Origin: Sphingomonas abietis
GTDB taxonomy: Bacteria > Pseudomonadota > Alphaproteobacteria > Sphingomonadales > Sphingomonadaceae
Assembly (NCBI RefSeq): GCF_027625475.1
Contig: NZ_CP115174.1
Location: 806,001 to 870,000, forward strand
Reading direction: 5' to 3'
DNA length: 64,000 bases
Positions within the stretch are counted from its first letter, which is position 1, and every line of letters begins with the position of its first letter. The notes beneath the pieces are model-generated. The model ran no database searches. It was not told where the DNA came from and saw only the letters and a list, made by a program, of their open reading frames with translations. This document shows positions 18,001-25,270 of the stretch, one piece after another. The position numbers and the translations under genes were made by a program.

Positions 18001-18334
18001 CTCGGTGCTGGTCGTCAGCTTCTGCCGCGAACGGCTGGCGGAGACCGGGGATGCCCTCCTCGCCGCCGCCGAAGCGGGGTCCACCCGTTTCCGCCCCGTC
18101 CTCATGACCGCGCTCGCGATGATCATCGGCATGGCACCGATGGCGCTCGGGCTCGGTGAGGGCGGCGAGCAGAATGCGCCGCTCGGCCGCGCCGTCATCG
18201 GCGGCCTGATCTGCGCGACGATCGCCACCCTCGTTTTCGTGCCGGTCGTCTTCTCGATCGCCCACCGCAAGGATCGGCGTGCAGCCGCTCCATCCCCCGA
18301 CATGCCCGAAGGAGGGCTGGTCTATGCAGAGTAA
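15041..18334 (+). CDS. RND family multidrug efflux permease
   Basis: A 1097-residue inner-membrane pump of the hydrophobe/amphiphile (AcrB-like) RND superfamily, with helix 1 (YTFVVLAILILLSGSIAW), a first periplasmic loop, the TM4 motif GILVDDATVTIENI carrying the proton-relay aspartates, and the repeated second half beginning at FVPAFLGVVLISFALVPLLG with GRNFFPEID. It would expel lipophilic compounds together with the adaptor and outer membrane factor encoded next. A good ribosome site (GGGAGACGGAG) supports the ATG used; an in-frame ATG at 15101 lies closer to the conserved N-terminus. The gene order pump-adaptor-outer membrane factor differs from the more common adaptor-first order. Confidence 0.94.
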   Translation: MMRCGKPFGHRNDHTLRKAGMAMLQLVKLALSKPYTFVVLAILILLSGSIAWEETPTDIFPDIKIPVIAAIWTYNGLPPTDMAGRIVGYYERSLPSTVNNIEHIESQSLNGVGVVKIFFQPGTDIRTASAQVTAMSQTVLKQMPPGITPPQILNYSASTVPILQLALSSKTLTEAQIFDYGNQTIKPALSTVAGAALPTPYGGRQRQIQIDLNPAALQALHLSAVDVGNALAAQNQIVPAGTTKIGEYEYDFTLNNAPKVVEQLNNLPIRTVNGATVYMRDVAQVRDGSPPQTNVVRVDGRRAVLMSLLKSGSTSTIDIVNGARAMLPKLQQTLPASLHIQPLSDQSLFVKASVAGVIREGVIAAALTSLMILLFLGSWRSTVIIAASIPLAILAAVAALSASGQTLNVMTLGGLALAVGILVDDATVTIENINYHLENGKSVRDAILDGAQQIVGPAFVSLLCICIAFVPMFFLPGVAGFLFAPMAMAVVFAMIASFILSRTLVPTMGNYLLRDHATEHSAEIMRMHDAGAGRPNTRNPFRLFQHGFEKRFEQVRAYYVQILAFALARRRVFVPAFLGVVLISFALVPLLGRNFFPEIDSGQIDMHVRAPVGTRIEETTALFDHVEDRVRGIIPPDEISTIVDNIGLPVSGINIAYSNNGTIGPQDGDILITLKEGHKPTAAYVQALRKALPDDFPGSSFAFLPADIVSQILNFGAPAPIDVQVSGPDAEGGKRYAQELAAKMARVAGLADVRVQQATNYPDLSFDVDRARADRIGITENDVTRGVSTSLAGSFQIAPTFWLNPKNSVSYPVVIQAPQYRTDSITAMDNLPITGASDGASQVLGGLGTLHRGLIPAVVSHYAIKPVFDVFATPQGRDLGAVAGDIQTIIKQTAHDLPKGSTIIVRGQVETMNTAFTGLILGLLGAIALIYLLIVVNFQSWTDPAVIVSALPAALAGIVWMLFATHTPLSVPALTGAIMCMGVATANSVLVVSFCRERLAETGDALLAAAEAGSTRFRPVLMTALAMIIGMAPMALGLGEGGEQNAPLGRAVIGGLICATIATLVFVPVVFSIAHRKDRRAAAPSPDMPEGGLVYAE

Positions 18335-19499
18335 CACCATGGGCAACGAACCCGCCACCGATCCCGCAGCGCCCAAAGGGCTGAAGGTCGCCGGCATCGT
18401 CGCCGTCCTCGTTGCCGCCGGTGTCGTCACCGCCGGCGTGATCAGCCGCTCCGGGGACGCGCATGCGGCGCAGAACTGGGCCGATGCACGGGCGGTGCCG
18501 TCGATCCATCTGATCGGCGTGATGCCATCCGCCATGACCGACGGGCTGACCCTGCCGGGCACGATGCAGGCGTGGAACGGCGCCAAGCTCTATGCCCGCG
18601 TCGGCGGCTATGTGCAGGCCTGGTACAAGGATATCGGCGCCGACGTGCCGGCCGGCGCCGCGCTCGGCCTGATCGAGACGCCCGAGCTCGATCAGCAGAT
18701 CGCCCAGGCCCGGGCCGATCTGGACAGTGCCCGCGCCAATGCCAGTCTCGCCAAGAGCACGGCGGCCCGCTGGAACGACCTGCTGCAGAGCGCGTCCGTC
18801 TCCAAGCAGGAAGCCGACGAGAAGAATGGCGATCTGGCCGCGAAGAACGCTGCCGTCGAAGGGGCATCGGCCAATCTCAACCGCCTGCTCGCGCAAAAGG
18901 CCTATGCCACCGTCCGTGCGCCGTTCGCGGGCGTGGTGACGGCGCGCAACGCCGATATCGGCGATCTCGTCGGGCCGGGTGCCAGCAGCACCCAGCTGCC
19001 GATGTTCGCCGTCGCCGATGTCCACCGCATCCGCCTCTATGTGAATGTGCCGCAAAGCTATTCGGCGGCGATGAAGCCGGGCCTCGATGCGTCGCTGACG
19101 GTGCCGGATTATCCGGGCCGCACCTTCGATGCGAAGGTGGCCGGCACCTCGGGCTCGATCGACTCGCAGAGCGGCACCCTCCAGGTCCAGCTCGTCGCCA
19201 ACAATCCTGGCGAGGTGTTGAAGCCCGGCGGCTATGCGCAGGTCCGCTTCGACGTGCCCGGCCAGCCCGGCACCGTGACCATCCCGTCCAGCGCGCTGAT
19301 CTTCCGCGCCGCGGGCACGCAGGTGGCGATGCTGGGGGCAGGGGATCACATCATCATGCAGTCGGTCACGGTCGGTCGTGATCTGGGCAGCAAGGTGCAG
19401 GTGACATCCGGCCTGCGGGCCAACGACAAGATCGTCGACAGTCCGCCGGATTCGATCGAGCAGGGCGAACTGGTCCGGGTCGGGCAGACCCATGGCTGA
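18324..19499 (+). CDS. RND efflux periplasmic adaptor (membrane fusion protein)
   Basis: A 391-residue HlyD/AcrA-like adaptor. It has an N-terminal membrane anchor (VAGIVAVLVAAGVVTAGVI), a lipoyl half (AKLYARVGGYVQAWYKDIGADVPAG), an alpha-hairpin (LDQQIAQARADLDSARANAS through LNRLLAQKAYATVRAPF), the second lipoyl half (FAGVVTARNADIGDLVGPG), a beta-barrel and a membrane-proximal domain. It bridges pump and outer membrane channel. The ATG is preceded by GGAGG inside the end of the pump gene, and the two genes overlap by 11 bases. Confidence 0.93.
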   Translation: MQSNTMGNEPATDPAAPKGLKVAGIVAVLVAAGVVTAGVISRSGDAHAAQNWADARAVPSIHLIGVMPSAMTDGLTLPGTMQAWNGAKLYARVGGYVQAWYKDIGADVPAGAALGLIETPELDQQIAQARADLDSARANASLAKSTAARWNDLLQSASVSKQEADEKNGDLAAKNAAVEGASANLNRLLAQKAYATVRAPFAGVVTARNADIGDLVGPGASSTQLPMFAVADVHRIRLYVNVPQSYSAAMKPGLDASLTVPDYPGRTFDAKVAGTSGSIDSQSGTLQVQLVANNPGEVLKPGGYAQVRFDVPGQPGTVTIPSSALIFRAAGTQVAMLGAGDHIIMQSVTVGRDLGSKVQVTSGLRANDKIVDSPPDSIEQGELVRVGQTHG

Positions 19500-20964
19500 T
19501 CGCCGCTCCCTTGCGGGATGGCCCCTCGCGGGTTTGATCCCGCTGGCATCGCTGGCGGGGTGTTCCTTCGCGCCGCATTACCAGCCGCCGGTAACGGTGG
19601 CTCCGGTGGCCTATCAGGAAGCCGGGCCATGGGCCCCCGCCGCCCCGGCCGATCTTTCGCAGGCCGGGGACTGGTGGACCGCGTTCGGCGACCGGACGCT
19701 CGATGGCCTCGAGCAGAAGATCGGACGCGACAACCCGACGCTCGCCGGCGCGCTGGCGCGCTACGACCAGGCGACCGGCTATCTCAAGGAAGCACGCTCC
19801 GGCCTGTTCCCGCATATCGGCGTCGGCGCCGATATCGAGCGCAACCGCCAATCCGACAATCGGCCGCTGCGCGGTTCGAGCCAGCCGGACTATTATTCCG
19901 CCGATACCGCCGACGGCGAGGCCGGCTACGAGCTGGATCTGTGGGGCAGGGTGCGCAATTCGGTCGCGGCCGGCAAGGCCGAGACCCAGGCGAGCGCCGA
20001 CGATCTCGCCGATATCCGGCTGAGCCTCGAAGCGCAGCTGGCCACCAGCTATATCGCGCTGCGCGGCCTCGATCGGCAGAGCGACCTGCTGTCCGCCACC
20101 GTCGATGCCTTCGCCAAGGCCGATGCGATGACCCGCCGCAGGTTCGCCGGCGGTATCGCGACCGGGATCGAGACCGGCCAGTCCGGCGCCGAACTCGCCG
20201 AGGCGCAGGCACAGCTCGCCGACGTGCAGAATGCCCGTGCGCTCACCCAACATGCGATCGCCAGCCTGGTCGGCACGCCGGCCTCGAGCTTCTCGATCGC
20301 GTCCGCTCCCGTCGATCTGACGATCCCGGTCGTGCCCATCGGCCTGCCGTCGACGCTGCTTCAGAGGCGCCCGGATGTGGCCGCCGCCGAACGGCGCATG
20401 TATGCCGCCAACCGAGAGATCGGCGTCGCCAAGGCGGCCTTCTTCCCGTCGATTTCGCTGAGCGGGCAGGGTGGTTTCCAGAGTGCCGGGCTGCCGGGGC
20501 TGTTCACCGCTCCCAATATCTTCTGGTCGGTCGGCCCGAGCGCCGTGCTCAACCTGTTCGATGGCGGGCGGCGTCGCGGGCAACTCGCGGTGACGCGGGC
20601 CGCCTGGGCGCAGGCGACCTCCAACTATCGCGGCGATGTGCTGAAGGCGTTCCAGGATGTCGAGGACGGCCTGTCCCAGCTCCACCATCTCGGCGACGAG
20701 GCGGCGGCGGAAGATCGCGCCGTGCAGCAGGCATCGCAGGTCGAGCATCTCTCGCTCAACCGCTATGTGAAGGGCGCGGTCGACTATCTCGACGTCGTCA
20801 CCGCGCAGACGACGGCCCTGCGCGTGCGGCGCCAGGCGATCGCGCTGGACACGCAGCGCCTGCAGGCGAGCGTCTCCCTGATCCGCGCCGTCGGCGGTGG
20901 CTGGCAGGAGCCGGCGTCTTCCGCCACGGCGATGGCGACCCCTTCGGCGGCGCCACACTCGTGA
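19492..20964 (+). CDS. NodT-family outer membrane efflux lipoprotein
   Basis: A 490-residue TolC/OprM-type channel with a lipoprotein signal (lipobox LAGC, lipidated Cys near residue 24), the family WWTAFGD motif, two repeats of the outer membrane efflux domain (first [11 protein letters not shown], then [32 protein letters not shown]) and [17 protein letters not shown]. It forms the outer membrane exit duct of the RND system. It overlaps the adaptor gene by 8 bases, so the three genes make one operon. Confidence 0.94.
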
Positions 20965-20986
20965 TCGCGTCGATCATCGAGAGGCG

Positions 20987-21379
20987 ATGACGGCGAAAGC
21001 GGCAGGCGCCGTCGCTGCCATGCTCTGCATGGTGGTCACGCCGCTGAAGGCGGCGCCGATCCGGCCCGTGCCCCCATGGCAGGAACTGGAGGCCGATTAT
21101 GCCCGCGATCACGGCGTAGGCGGCGCGCAAGCGGAGATGCTGCGTGCGATTCCGATCGGCACGCCGCTATCGCAAGCCCATGCGATGCTGGCCGAGGCCG
21201 GTGCCGATTGCCGCCCGGATCGCCCTGCGCGGGGCATGGAGCGGTGCCTCGTCCATCGATATTCGTTGGCGGACGGTGCGGCCGACGATGTCCGCTGGAC
21301 GATCCGTCTCGGCATGGCGTCGGGCGCCGTGTCGTCGATCTCGCTCGATCGTTACGTCGATCGGCACGGGCCCGGCTGA
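20987..21379 (+). CDS. Small secreted protein, paralogue of the one at 12446
   Basis: A 130-residue protein with an N-terminal signal peptide ([20 protein letters not shown]), encoded 22 bases after the outer membrane factor and so probably the last gene of the efflux operon. The C-terminal part repeats the framework of the 12446 protein: AIPIGT, A-H-A-M-L, AGADCRP, ERC, DDVRW, SSISLDR. The two conserved Cys are kept. The ribosome site GAGAGG is close to the chosen ATG; a later ATG near 21020 is possible but would remove the signal peptide start. Function unknown; its coupling to the pump suggests a periplasmic accessory. Confidence 0.75.
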
Positions 21380-21493
21380 GCATTCCAGACGCAGGCAGGT
21401 GTTCGTCCGCGCTCCAGGGTGCGAAGCCTATCGTCTCCCGTGGCCGCTTCCTCTATCCCCGATCTCCTGCGATCGTTCGAGGGACCAGCCGTC

Positions 21494-21751
21494 GTGGCGA
21501 AGAAACATTATCTGACCGCCACCCTGCCGGACGGCTATGTGAAGACGATCGGCCCGACGGCGAGCCCCTTCACCCATTATTGGCGGATCGTCGCGACGCT
21601 CGGCAACGGCAAGACCGAGGTGTTCTGGGGCCATGTCAAATCGCTGGCGGAAGCGAAGAAGAAACGAAGCGCCGCGGCCGATGCCGCCCGCAATCGCGGC
21701 TGGAGCGACTATGCCTTCGAGATTGCCGAACTGGTGAAGTCCGACGGCTAG
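21494..21751 (+). CDS. Hypothetical protein, 85 residues
   Basis: A short basic protein (AKKHYLTATLPDGYVKTIG, then FTHYWRIVATLGNGKTEVFWGHVKSLAEA and an alanine/arginine-rich helix). The GTG start is chosen because GAGGGA lies about 8 bases upstream; an in-frame ATG at 21419 would add 25 residues. There is no signal peptide and no membrane segment. I do not recognise the family; the beta-then-helix pattern is all that can be said. Confidence 0.55.
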   Translation: MAKKHYLTATLPDGYVKTIGPTASPFTHYWRIVATLGNGKTEVFWGHVKSLAEAKKKRSAAADAARNRGWSDYAFEIAELVKSDG

Positions 21752-21799
21752 GCTGGATCGACGTTCATCGGATCAGGCTAGGTCCGTGCCTAGAGCGAT

Positions 21800-21888
21800 C
21801 GTCATCCTGAACTTGTTTCAGGATCCCAGCGAAGCTTGGCGCTGAGCGCCCGGAGGAGGCGGGATGCTGAAACAAGTTCAGCATGACG
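21800..21888. repeat. Inverted intergenic repeat, family B (CTGAACTTGTTTCAG)
   Basis: Two imperfect 28-base inverted arms: CGTCATCCTGAACTTGTTTC... at 21800-21827 and its complement ending in GTTCAGCATGACG at 21861-21888, with about 33 bases between them. It is a REP-like element between convergent genes. One arm of the same family lies at the end of dgoA (47947-47970). Confidence 0.8.
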
Positions 21889-21925
21889 GTTTGAAACGAA
21901 ACGCTCACCCATACGATCGGCCCGG

Positions 21926-22315
21926 TCAGTGGGGCGGAAGAGGCTCTTCGCGGATCGCATCGACCCGGTCGGGATAGAAAGCGAGATGGTCGCGAATCTC
22001 CGCGACGGCATCGTGGGGATGCTCGTAGCTCCAGATCGCGTTGGTCGATCGGATGCCGCCTGCGGGCACGCTGAAATAAGCGGCGTCACCCTTATAAGGG
22101 CAGTGGCTCGCATGGTCGGTGCGTTCGAGCGCCGCCATCTCGACATCGGCGCGCGGGAGATAGTGGACCGGCGGATAGTGCGCTTCGCGCAGCGTCAGGG
22201 CATGGCGGGAGTCGGCGATGACCTGGCCGCCGATGGTCACGACGATCCGATGCGTCGCCGGCGCGATCGATATGGGATGATCGGGGCCGGGAATGAGGAT
22301 CAGCTTGTCGGCCAT
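21926..22315 (-). CDS. DUF427 domain protein
   Basis: A 129-residue protein with the DUF427 features: RIVVTIGGQVIADSRHALTLRE near the N-terminus, PPVHYLPRADV, then CPYKGDAAYFSV and the C-terminal SYEHPHDAVAEIRDHLAFYPDRVD. The family is common in bacteria and has no settled enzymatic role. AGGAA precedes the ATG chosen. It is downstream of msrB with a 72-base gap and may be co-transcribed. Confidence 0.88.
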   Translation of the reverse strand: MADKLILIPGPDHPISIAPATHRIVVTIGGQVIADSRHALTLREAHYPPVHYLPRADVEMAALERTDHASHCPYKGDAAYFSVPAGGIRSTNAIWSYEHPHDAVAEIRDHLAFYPDRVDAIREEPLPPH

Positions 22316-22387
22316 GGCGGGTTCCTTCGCGAAGACCCGCCATATCGTGTCGGCGATCAGCAAATGCCAGGGCCGCCGGAAACGCGA

Positions 22388-22900
22388 TCAGGCGGTCGGC
22401 ATGAACGTCATCGCCACGCCGTTCATGCAATAGCGCAGGCCGGTCGGCTTGGGGCCGTCGTCGAAGACATGGCCGAGATGGCCGGCGCAGCGCGCGCAAT
22501 GCACCTCGATCCGCTCCTCGCCGAGCGACGTGTCGGAGCGTTCGGCGATCGCCTTGGGAAGATGATCGTAGAAGCTCGGCCAGCCGGTGCCGCTGTCGAA
22601 CTTGGTCGCCGATGCGAACAAAGGCAGCGCGCAGCCGGCGCAGGCGAACACGCCCTTGCGATGCTCGGCGTTGAGCGGGCTGGTATAGGGAAATTCGGTC
22701 GAGGCCTCGCGCAGCACCTTGTATGCCTGCGGCGACAGTCGCTTGCGCCACTCGGCATCGCTGAGCTTGAAGGCGGCCGGCGTTGCGGCGATGGCGGCGG
22801 CATCGCCCTGGCCCAGCCATCGCCATGCGACGGCGGCCACGGCGGCGGAGGCACCCAGGCCGAGCAGGGTGCGGCGATCGGGGGAGGCGAAGTGGGTCAT
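22388..22900 (-). CDS. msrB: Peptide-methionine (R)-S-oxide reductase with Tat-like signal
   Basis: A 170-residue MsrB that reduces Met-R-sulfoxide in proteins. The catalytic Cys is C158 in RYCMNG; zinc-binding pairs are C87/C90 (CAGC) and C135/C138 (CARC); the substrate motif GTGWPSF is at 104-110. The first 40 residues carry SPDRRTLLGLGASAAVAAVAW, a twin-arginine export signal, so the enzyme is probably periplasmic and protects envelope proteins. No resolving Cys at the usual position (near residue 104) is obvious. Confidence 0.93.
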   Translation of the reverse strand: MTHFASPDRRTLLGLGASAAVAAVAWRWLGQGDAAAIAATPAAFKLSDAEWRKRLSPQAYKVLREASTEFPYTSPLNAEHRKGVFACAGCALPLFASATKFDSGTGWPSFYDHLPKAIAERSDTSLGEERIEVHCARCAGHLGHVFDDGPKPTGLRYCMNGVAMTFMPTA

Positions 22901-23058
22901 GTCCCAGATACGGTGGCCATGCGATCGGGGTTACGCATGACCGAATTTTCATGGGATTTTCGTGAAGCCCTTCTCCCGAAATCGCGTCCGGCCCTGTTTT
23001 CGGGCACAAATCGACGCTCGCGCGTTGGTGCCGCAACTGGAATAGGGAGGGAGGCCGG

Positions 23059-23649
23059 ATGTTCCGCATTCTCATCGGCAGTATCGTGGGCGGCTTGGCC
23101 CAATTCATCTTCGGATTCATCTTCTGGGGCACGCCGCTGGCGAGCCTCGCCTACACCGTCGCGCCCGACGCGCAGAGTGCTGCCGTGCAGACCGCGCTGG
23201 CGCAGAACCTCACCGCGACGGGGACGGGCAGCTATTACATTCCCTGGCCCGACAGCGCGCAGGGCACGATCCTGCACGGCCGCGGCCCGGTGGCGCTGAT
23301 CTTCTTCAACACCCACGGCTTCCCGCAGATACTGACCTCCTCGCTGGTCAGCGGGCTGGTCATCTCGATATTGTCGATGCTGCTGATCGGGCTGGCGCTC
23401 CATGCGATCGCCGATCGGGTGACGGATTTCGCCAGCCGCGCCAAGATCGTGGTGCTCGCCGGTCTCGCGACGACCATCTACTTCGTCCTCGGCCAGCCGA
23501 CCTATAATTTCTACATGCCGTGGGGCTATTGGATCTATCTGGCGATCTCGCTGATCATCGGCTTCGTTGCCGGCGGTCTGGTGCTGGCGCGCTGGTTCGT
23601 GCCCTACGCCGCACCGCGCGTGGTGGTGACGGACAGCACCATCCACTGA
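23059..23649 (+). CDS. Hypothetical multi-spanning membrane protein
   Basis: A 196-residue protein with four predicted membrane segments (about residues 4-26, 93-117, 132-150, 156-180) and a periplasmic loop between the first two containing YYIPWPDSAQGTILHGRGP. A strong ribosome site (GGGAGGGAGG) supports the ATG. I do not recognise a named family. It stands alone, divergent from msrB. Confidence 0.75.
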   Translation: MFRILIGSIVGGLAQFIFGFIFWGTPLASLAYTVAPDAQSAAVQTALAQNLTATGTGSYYIPWPDSAQGTILHGRGPVALIFFNTHGFPQILTSSLVSGLVISILSMLLIGLALHAIADRVTDFASRAKIVVLAGLATTIYFVLGQPTYNFYMPWGYWIYLAISLIIGFVAGGLVLARWFVPYAAPRVVVTDSTIH

Positions 23650-23653
23650 TACC

Positions 23654-23685
23654 GATCCGTTCGTGCCGCCTGGCACGAACGGATC
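23654..23685. terminator. Perfect 14-bp inverted repeat between convergent genes
   Basis: GATCCGTTCGTGCC pairs with GGCACGAACGGATC around a 4-base loop, starting 4 bases after the stop of the membrane protein gene and 9 bases before the end of the convergent gene. It could end transcripts from both sides, although there is no T-tract. The CCGTTCG arm resembles the family D repeats at 40810 and 55020. Confidence 0.5.
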
Positions 23686-23694
23686 ACTTCTGCG

Positions 23695-24393
23695 TCAGAG
23701 CAGCGCCAAGAACCGCGCGGCCGCGCGGAAATCGCGGCGCTTGTCGGCGCGGGCGGCGATCGCGAAATCATCCTCGCCCCATTGTTCGGCCTGCCAGATC
23801 TCGTCGAGCTCGGCCGCCTGCCAGGTCGCCTCCTCGGTCATTGCGCCCTCGGCCAGCGCCAGCGCGAGGACCAGCGAGCCGGACAATGTGACCAGCGGCG
23901 ACAGCCCGGCGAGCTGGAAGGCATCGCGGGCAGCGACGGCGGCCGCCAGCCGCTTCACCGTTTCGGCGGGCTGGTCGACATGCGCGATTCCGGCGGTGAC
24001 CGCGAAATCCACATCGTAGCGAGCCCGCGCCCAATCGAGAGGCGGATCCCACGATTCGCCCTGCACGGCGATGAGTTCGGTCGGATGGCCGGCGCGATAG
24101 CAGAGCAGGTCGGCCTCGGCATAGCGCGCCAGGCCTTTGGCGAAGGCGGCCGTATCGGGTGCGATCCGGTCGATCGCGGCATTGGCGAGGCCGGTCAGCG
24201 GCATGGTGTGCGGATCGATCACGCCGTCCACCGCACGCCATTCCTCGGCGATGGCGGTGGCGAGCGACGGATTGGGCAGCAGCAGATCGGCCCGCGCGGG
24301 CGTCTTGAGCGCGCGGCCGTCGAGCCGGATGCCCAGGCCTTCGCCGAGCGGCGCGACGGTCACGTCTTTCCAGAAGCGCTTGGCGGCGATCAT
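23695..24393 (-). CDS. ATP12-family F1-ATPase assembly chaperone
   Basis: A 232-residue cytoplasmic protein of the ATP12 family, the chaperone that binds the F1 alpha subunit during ATP synthase assembly in mitochondria and alphaproteobacteria. Recognisable blocks are RFWKDVTVAP, LDGRALKTPARADL, AIAEEWRAVDGVIDPHTMPLTGLANAAID, DLLCYRA, and a C-terminal LVLALALAEGAMTEEATWQAAELDEIWQAEQWGEDD. Its start overlaps the stop of the small membrane protein gene by 4 bases. It is the last gene of a five-gene overlapping operon. Confidence 0.92.
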   Translation of the reverse strand: MIAAKRFWKDVTVAPLGEGLGIRLDGRALKTPARADLLLPNPSLATAIAEEWRAVDGVIDPHTMPLTGLANAAIDRIAPDTAAFAKGLARYAEADLLCYRAGHPTELIAVQGESWDPPLDWARARYDVDFAVTAGIAHVDQPAETVKRLAAAVAARDAFQLAGLSPLVTLSGSLVLALALAEGAMTEEATWQAAELDEIWQAEQWGEDDFAIAARADKRRDFRAAARFLALL

Positions 24394-24608
24394 CGCGGCG
24401 TGCGCCACCGGCGTGCGAGGATCTTGGGCACGGCCATCATCTCGACCAGACCGACGACGAACAGCACTCCGCCGAAACCATAAGCGCCGCCCAGGCTGCC
24501 GCCGAGGATCATCCACAGCCCGAGCAGCATCAGCACCGCGCCGCCCGCCCGCAACCCGATCAGGATGGCGAAGCGATCGCGCGCTTGCTTGTCGGGATCG
24601 GGGGTCAT
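24390..24608 (-). CDS. Small two-helix membrane protein
   Basis: A 72-residue protein with two hydrophobic segments (RAGGAVLMLLGLWMILGGSL and GFGGVLFVVGLVEMMAVP) and basic ends. Both ends overlap neighbours by 4 bases. The family is not recognised; in this position it is a conserved-looking operon passenger. Confidence 0.75.
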   Translation of the reverse strand: MTPDPDKQARDRFAILIGLRAGGAVLMLLGLWMILGGSLGGAYGFGGVLFVVGLVEMMAVPKILARRWRTPR

Positions 24609-25270
24609 GCGCTCTGGTTCATGCAGACTGGCGGCGCGCAGAGCGCGGGCAGGTCGGACGGATGCAGCGCCACCGCATCGGCCTGTTCGGCGACGAGTTC
24701 GGCGGGATCATGATAGCCCCACGCCACGCCGATCGCGCGGACGCCGGCATTGTGCGCCATGATGATATCGTAGCTGGTGTCGCCGATCATCACCGTGGTG
24801 GCGGGCTCCGCGCCCACATCTGCCATCGCTGCCTCGATCATCGAGGGATGCGGCTTGGACGGGTGGCGATCGGCGGTCTGGAGGGTGACGAAGCGCTGGA
24901 ATAGCCCGTGATGCTCCAGCACCAGCCGCAGCCCGCGATCGGACTTGCCGGTGGCGACACCGAGCAGCCAGCCATCGGCCTCCATCGCGTCGAGCACCTC
25001 CGGTATGCCGTCATAGAGTTGCTCTTCGACCAGCCCGTCGGCCCGCATCCGCTGGAAGCAGGCCTTATAGGCGTCGGCCAGCGCATCATGATCGGCCTCT
25101 GGCGCCAGCACCTGCATCGCCTGCGGCAGGCTCAGGCCGACGATCCGCCGGATATCCGCGCGCGTCGGCGCGATCAGGCCGGCCTCGCCGAAGCAGGCCT
25201 CCATCGCGGTGCAGATATTGGCCTGGCTATCGACCAGCGTGCCGTCGCAGTCGAAGATCGCGAGCTTCAT
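24605..25270 (-). CDS. HAD-family phosphatase (phosphoglycolate phosphatase-like)
   Basis: A 221-residue HAD hydrolase with motif I FDCDGTLVDS at residues 6-15, a helical cap, motif II in VATGKS, motif III lysine in PSKPHP and motif IV GDTSYDI. It resembles Gph/PGP enzymes that remove phosphate from 2-phosphoglycolate or similar small phosphates; the true substrate is open. It starts inside the stop of the pseudouridine synthase gene (ATGA). Confidence 0.9.
   Translation of the reverse strand: MKLAIFDCDGTLVDSQANICTAMEACFGEAGLIAPTRADIRRIVGLSLPQAMQVLAPEADHDALADAYKACFQRMRADGLVEEQLYDGIPEVLDAMEADGWLLGVATGKSDRGLRLVLEHHGLFQRFVTLQTADRHPSKPHPSMIEAAMADVGAEPATTVMIGDTSYDIIMAHNAGVRAIGVAWGYHDPAELVAEQADAVALHPSDLPALCAPPVCMNQSA

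Noticed and set aside
16172..18586. Minus-strand frame of 804 codons across the RND pump gene
   Set aside because: It is antisense to a well-conserved pump and consists of charged low-complexity sequence typical of shadow frames.
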